From Penelope pileata (lineage: Eukaryota; Chordata; Aves; Galliformes; Cracidae), in contig WBMW01004115.1 in NCBI GenBank assembly GCA_013396635.1, positions 302,971-366,970 on the forward strand: 64,000 nucleotides of DNA. The letters are read 5' to 3'. Numbering within the stretch: position 1 is the first letter of the stretch; each line of letters starts with the position of its first letter. A program made the position numbers and the translations under genes. Below, in pieces: positions 61,001 to 64,000 of the stretch. Under the pieces are notes generated by a model. That model was not told the DNA's origin, ran no database searches, and was given only the letters and a program-made list of their open reading frames with translations.

Positions 61001-63545
61001 GATTTTGAAAAACTGGCCACTGTTTATAAGTTGCCAGGAAAACAGTGCAGAGTTATAAATCCCTGTCTGGCTGAGCCAAACTTTTGTTCTGCAGTAGTAG
61101 TTAAGATGGGGAAAGAGGAAACAAATACCATTCTTCATCATGGAAATAGAAAGGTCTAGCCTTTGTGCAATTAGATCAGCTGATAGTTGACAATTAGTAC
61201 AGTACATGTGGGAAAAGCAGGTGCATAATGCATTTTTTACTAAATCTCAGCATCATTCAAAGTTTTTTTTTTCTGGCCTAATTCAACTGAAAGCAGCAGT
61301 GGTGTACAGAAGATTGGTAGTTGGATTTCAAAGGCAAAGACCAGTGTCTTCTGGTGGTTGCACTGGGTTTCTAATGTGAATTCTTTAAACCAAGCGAAAG
61401 CCTAAAACTACCAATAGTGACATCTAGTGGTACCTAAAAATGTAATTTATGAAAGTGAATCCTTTCTTGGTGCAGAAGAAGATTGGTAGATTGTTGTTCT
61501 TATGGTCTGACTCTTTTCAAGATAGAGTTAAAGGAAATCTTATTCAGAGACTGTTCTTAGAAGACTCTTTGTCTTAGAGACTTAGAGACTCTTTGTATTC
61601 CTTTTGGACTCTGTGAAAAATACATTATGTAAATGTGACATACACATGGTGTTTCAAATGAGGGATGCTATCACCTATGAAGAAATAAATGCAGATACAA
61701 ATGGACTATGGCACTATAATGTATGACAACTTTCCAAGCTGGAGAAATATATCAGGCATCTTCAATTAAAATAATAATAATAATCTTCTTAGTCTTGTTC
61801 AATTCAAGCCAAGCATTTAATTCATTTGATCCTAATAACCCTTCTAGAGTTCGCAGAACTCCCTCTGCGTAACCTCTGCTCTGCCTACTGCTGAAGAAAC
61901 ATTTGTCTGTTCTTATATCCTCTGCTCCCTTATTTTCTTTGGCTGCATAGATGGCATCTTAACTATTTTTCCTGCAGGTTATACAGGTCCAGATACATAC
62001 TATCTGATCAGTGTTACCGCAGAAAACAAACTGTGGCACAAGGAGAAATAATACCACATCTGCTTCTAGCATGCTTTTCTGCCAAAGACCTGTGATGAGA
62101 CTACTGCTAGAACAACTCACCCATGGCTGTCTGCACATCTCTGTTTCCTACTTTGTTTGACAAGATGGTGGCCAAGGACCTTGTTGTCTTGATAAGAAAG
62201 TAGAAAAGCACTTTTGGGTCTAAGACTACATTTTGTTTTTCCAGAAAGAAGAATAATCTTTCTCCACTACTTTTCAAATCATATTTCTTTGTAAGAGAAA
62301 CTTTTAACACACAAAAAAGTGTGAATTGCAGTAATAGCCTCTTCAAGATAAGCTATACTACTACATTTAGGATGAAGCATTGGCATACCCAAGTGACACT
62401 TTACATGTCATATTATTTCTATTACATCATCTGGAGAGACCAACAGGAATTCTGAGATTCTAGAGAGGTAACAGCTAGCAGAGGGGCTCATGCAGATATG
62501 CTGAGGCTGAGGCAACTCATGCACCTGTTTTCCCCAACGTACTGACTGTTGCTATGTCTACTGAGGGCTTCTCAGAAAGCATCACATGCAGCTAACCTTG
62601 AAAGGTACATGCATATGAGTTTGCACACACCTATCAAAGGAATGTCCATACCAGTATGTGAATCAACATTCATGTCTGAAACTTTTGTATGAACAATTCC
62701 TCCATCAATTTTCAGCTACTGTCGTAGAGAAAGAGAGTGTCTACTGAACACAGAAATGTAGGAAACAAAGAAATATTGGGCTCATACATTGGAGTTAGCA
62801 CAAACTTGCAAACAAAACATATGCACTGCTTTGTATGGAGTCTTCCCTGCTGTCATGCTGCTGCACTTACATGAGCACAGCATTTGAACACTTTTCAAAT
62901 TGCTTAACTTTCCCATACTTACACAGCTGCCTCACCTCTGATCTTCTTTCAGAGGCAGTCTCTCAGTCTCTGAGGGATAACCACAGTACATGGTGCGTAT
63001 CTTCTCGAACTGGCAGAGCTTGAGGAGAGTGGCAGCTCCTCAGTCCTTTTATAAACACTTCACAACTCTGTCAGTGAAAAAACAGTGAGGAGCCTTCACA
63101 GTGAGTAGCAGAGCAGATTTTGAGTTAATAGCTCACTGATCCTTAGATTTAAGTGAAAGCAGCAACCCTGTGAGTTTGTGCCCAAACAACACAAATGTTG
63201 GGACTGGAAATAAATATTTTAGTCTCCCTTCAAGAAAGACACTGAGTCCTCCAGGCAATCCTTATTGCCTAATATTTATAATTTCCCGACACATTTATTT
63301 TCTGATTGAGTCATTTCTTGGGGGATGTGTGTGCTTGATCTGCCAGGTAAAGTGCCCAAGGTGAAAATTTCCTTTAGAGTTTTGGAAACATGAACTGTCA
63401 CAGCTGAATTCCAGATGTCTCTGAGCCCTTGTAGCTGAATTGCTTTTCCCTATTCTTAACATACGTGTGGACACAGAGCATTCCAATCTGAACCTGTTTT
63501 TCTTCTTCATAACTTTTCTAAAAGTAAATATTGCAGTATAAAGAA
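55001..63545. other. Unique AT-rich DNA, about 8.5 kb
   Basis: The longest frames (56953-56642 minus, 103 codons; 60836-61159 plus, 107 codons; 63657-63295 minus, 120 codons, partly LTR) show no domain or splice context that I can defend. An A15 run lies at 60689-60703. No CR1 or other known repeat recognised before the LTR at 63546. Confidence 0.45.
60113..60143. repeat. Small perfect hairpin, 12-bp stem, 7-base loop
   Basis: CATTGGGAAAGC (60113-60124) and GCTTTCCCAATG (60132-60143) are exact reverse complements around CATTCCT. No T-run follows and no RNA gene is evident nearby. Confidence 0.85.
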
Positions 63546-63812
63546 TGCAGACGTGTTGCCTCTCATGGGCGTGGCGACCTGGTTCAGGAACGGCACGGCG
63601 ACCAATCCCAGGCCGCTCGGTCCATCTGCTCACAAACACCAACGTGGTGGACGGCAAATGGCGTTTATTGGTGTGTTACACTGCCCTATATAACCTGAGT
63701 TCACTTTCGACTGCCCACACCATGAACCTGAAACCCACTGGCTGTAGGGAGAGGGGCCCTATCTTTCTGTACATCGCGATATCTTCCGGCCGCCAGACCT
63801 TAACTACCCACA
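63546..63812 (-). mobile_element. 3' LTR of a minus-strand ERV, CpG-rich
   Basis: Read on the minus strand the segment starts TGTGGGTAGTTAAGG (63812) and ends CACGTCTGCA (63546), with TG...CA termini, 267 bp. In order on that strand it has U3, a TATA box (GGTTATATAGG, around 63686-63696) and a polyadenylation signal AATAAA (63664-63669), followed by a GC-rich U5. A polypurine tract lies immediately upstream, which identifies it as the 3' LTR. I count 16 CpGs, many more than in the AT-rich surroundings. The 5 bases outside the LTR (AAGAA, 63541-63545) are the expected target-site copy; its partner would lie beyond the window. Exact ERV family not identified. Confidence 0.83.
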
Positions 63813-63827
63813 TTTCCCCCCTCCCTA
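63813..63827 (-). other. Polypurine tract of the ERV
   Basis: The minus-strand sequence ATAGGGAGGGGGGAAA lies directly before the LTR start TGTGGG. In retroviruses this tract primes plus-strand DNA synthesis, and its presence here fixes the orientation and the LTR boundary. Confidence 0.8.
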
Positions 63828-64000
63828 TGCTTAACTAGGTAAACAAGAGTATATAAAGCTTAAGACATTGGAAATATAAGGCACATTAAATCAGCTGTAA
63901 CTGGGGGTAACTAGGAACCCCTCATTATGCATAACCGAGTTAGCAAAATGTAACAATCTTAAGGCTCATTCCTATTTGTATCTTGGACTTTGTAACAATG
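63828..64000 (-). mobile_element. Internal ERV region, partial, continues off the window
   Basis: This sequence upstream of the polypurine tract should be the 3' untranslated or distal coding part of the provirus. It has no long open frame in the 173 bases available, and I recognise no env or pol motif. The assignment rests on its position, not on homology. Confidence 0.5.

Noticed and set aside
60836..61159. 107-codon + strand frame preceded by a long T-run resembling a splice acceptor tract
   Set aside because: The T-run and frame suggested an exon, but the peptide shows no recognisable domain and there is no clear donor; left as unsupported.
63295..63657. 120-codon minus-strand frame
   Set aside because: Begins in the U5 part of the ERV LTR and continues into flanking DNA, so it spans an insertion boundary.

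Overview
This is an AT-rich stretch of vertebrate nuclear DNA, almost certainly from a bird and probably a galliform (chicken, turkey or relative). The evidence is its repeats: at least eleven CR1 LINE copies, a deletion-derivative mariner of the Galluhop/Mariner1_GG type, and avian-type endogenous retrovirus (ERV) LTRs. I recognise no host protein-coding gene, no tRNA or rRNA and no CRISPR array. Nearly all long open frames are CR1 ORF2 remnants, their antisense shadows, or chance frames. The window reads as intergenic or deep intronic sequence.

Layout. 1-8.9 kb: unique DNA with an internally deleted CR1 (3.7 kb) and two CR1 3' ends in opposite orientation (5.9 kb +, 7.1 kb -). 8.9-10.3 kb: a + strand CR1 body split by a 298-bp solo LTR with an exact 5-bp target duplication. 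10.3-19.3 kb: a minus CR1 3' end (11.9 kb), two + strand CR1 pieces (16.5-17.8 kb), an LTR-like segment (18.7 kb) and a 25-bp inverted repeat whose loop is a CR1 terminal motif (19.2 kb). 22.6-23.1 kb: the mariner derivative. 23-31 kb: unique DNA holding a weak candidate exon and a weak candidate retropseudogene. 31.1-32.5 kb: the best-preserved CR1, with an open 3' half of ORF2. 33.8-34.9 kb: one CR1 inserted inside another. 36.8-38.0 kb: a very old CR1. 39.1-39.7 kb: an ERVL-type LTR. 41.8 kb: a CR1 3' end. 46.9 and 48.7 kb: two copies of a non-repeat-like segment 1.85 kb apart. 50.5-51.2 kb: a CR1 interrupted by a single N where about 430 bp of the element is missing, which looks like an assembly artefact. 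51-63.5 kb: unique AT-rich DNA with small hairpins. 63.5-64 kb: the 3' LTR, polypurine tract and first internal bases of a minus-strand ERV that runs out of the window.

There is no operon-like cooperation between genes here. What can be read is history: nested insertions give a relative order of activity (CR1, then a solo LTR inside it; an older minus CR1, then a younger plus CR1 inside it), and a CpG-rich LTR at the right edge suggests a recent ERV. The strongest host-side signal is the duplicated 108-bp core at 46954 and 48806 (99 of 108 positions identical by hand count). I found no convincing new biological system.
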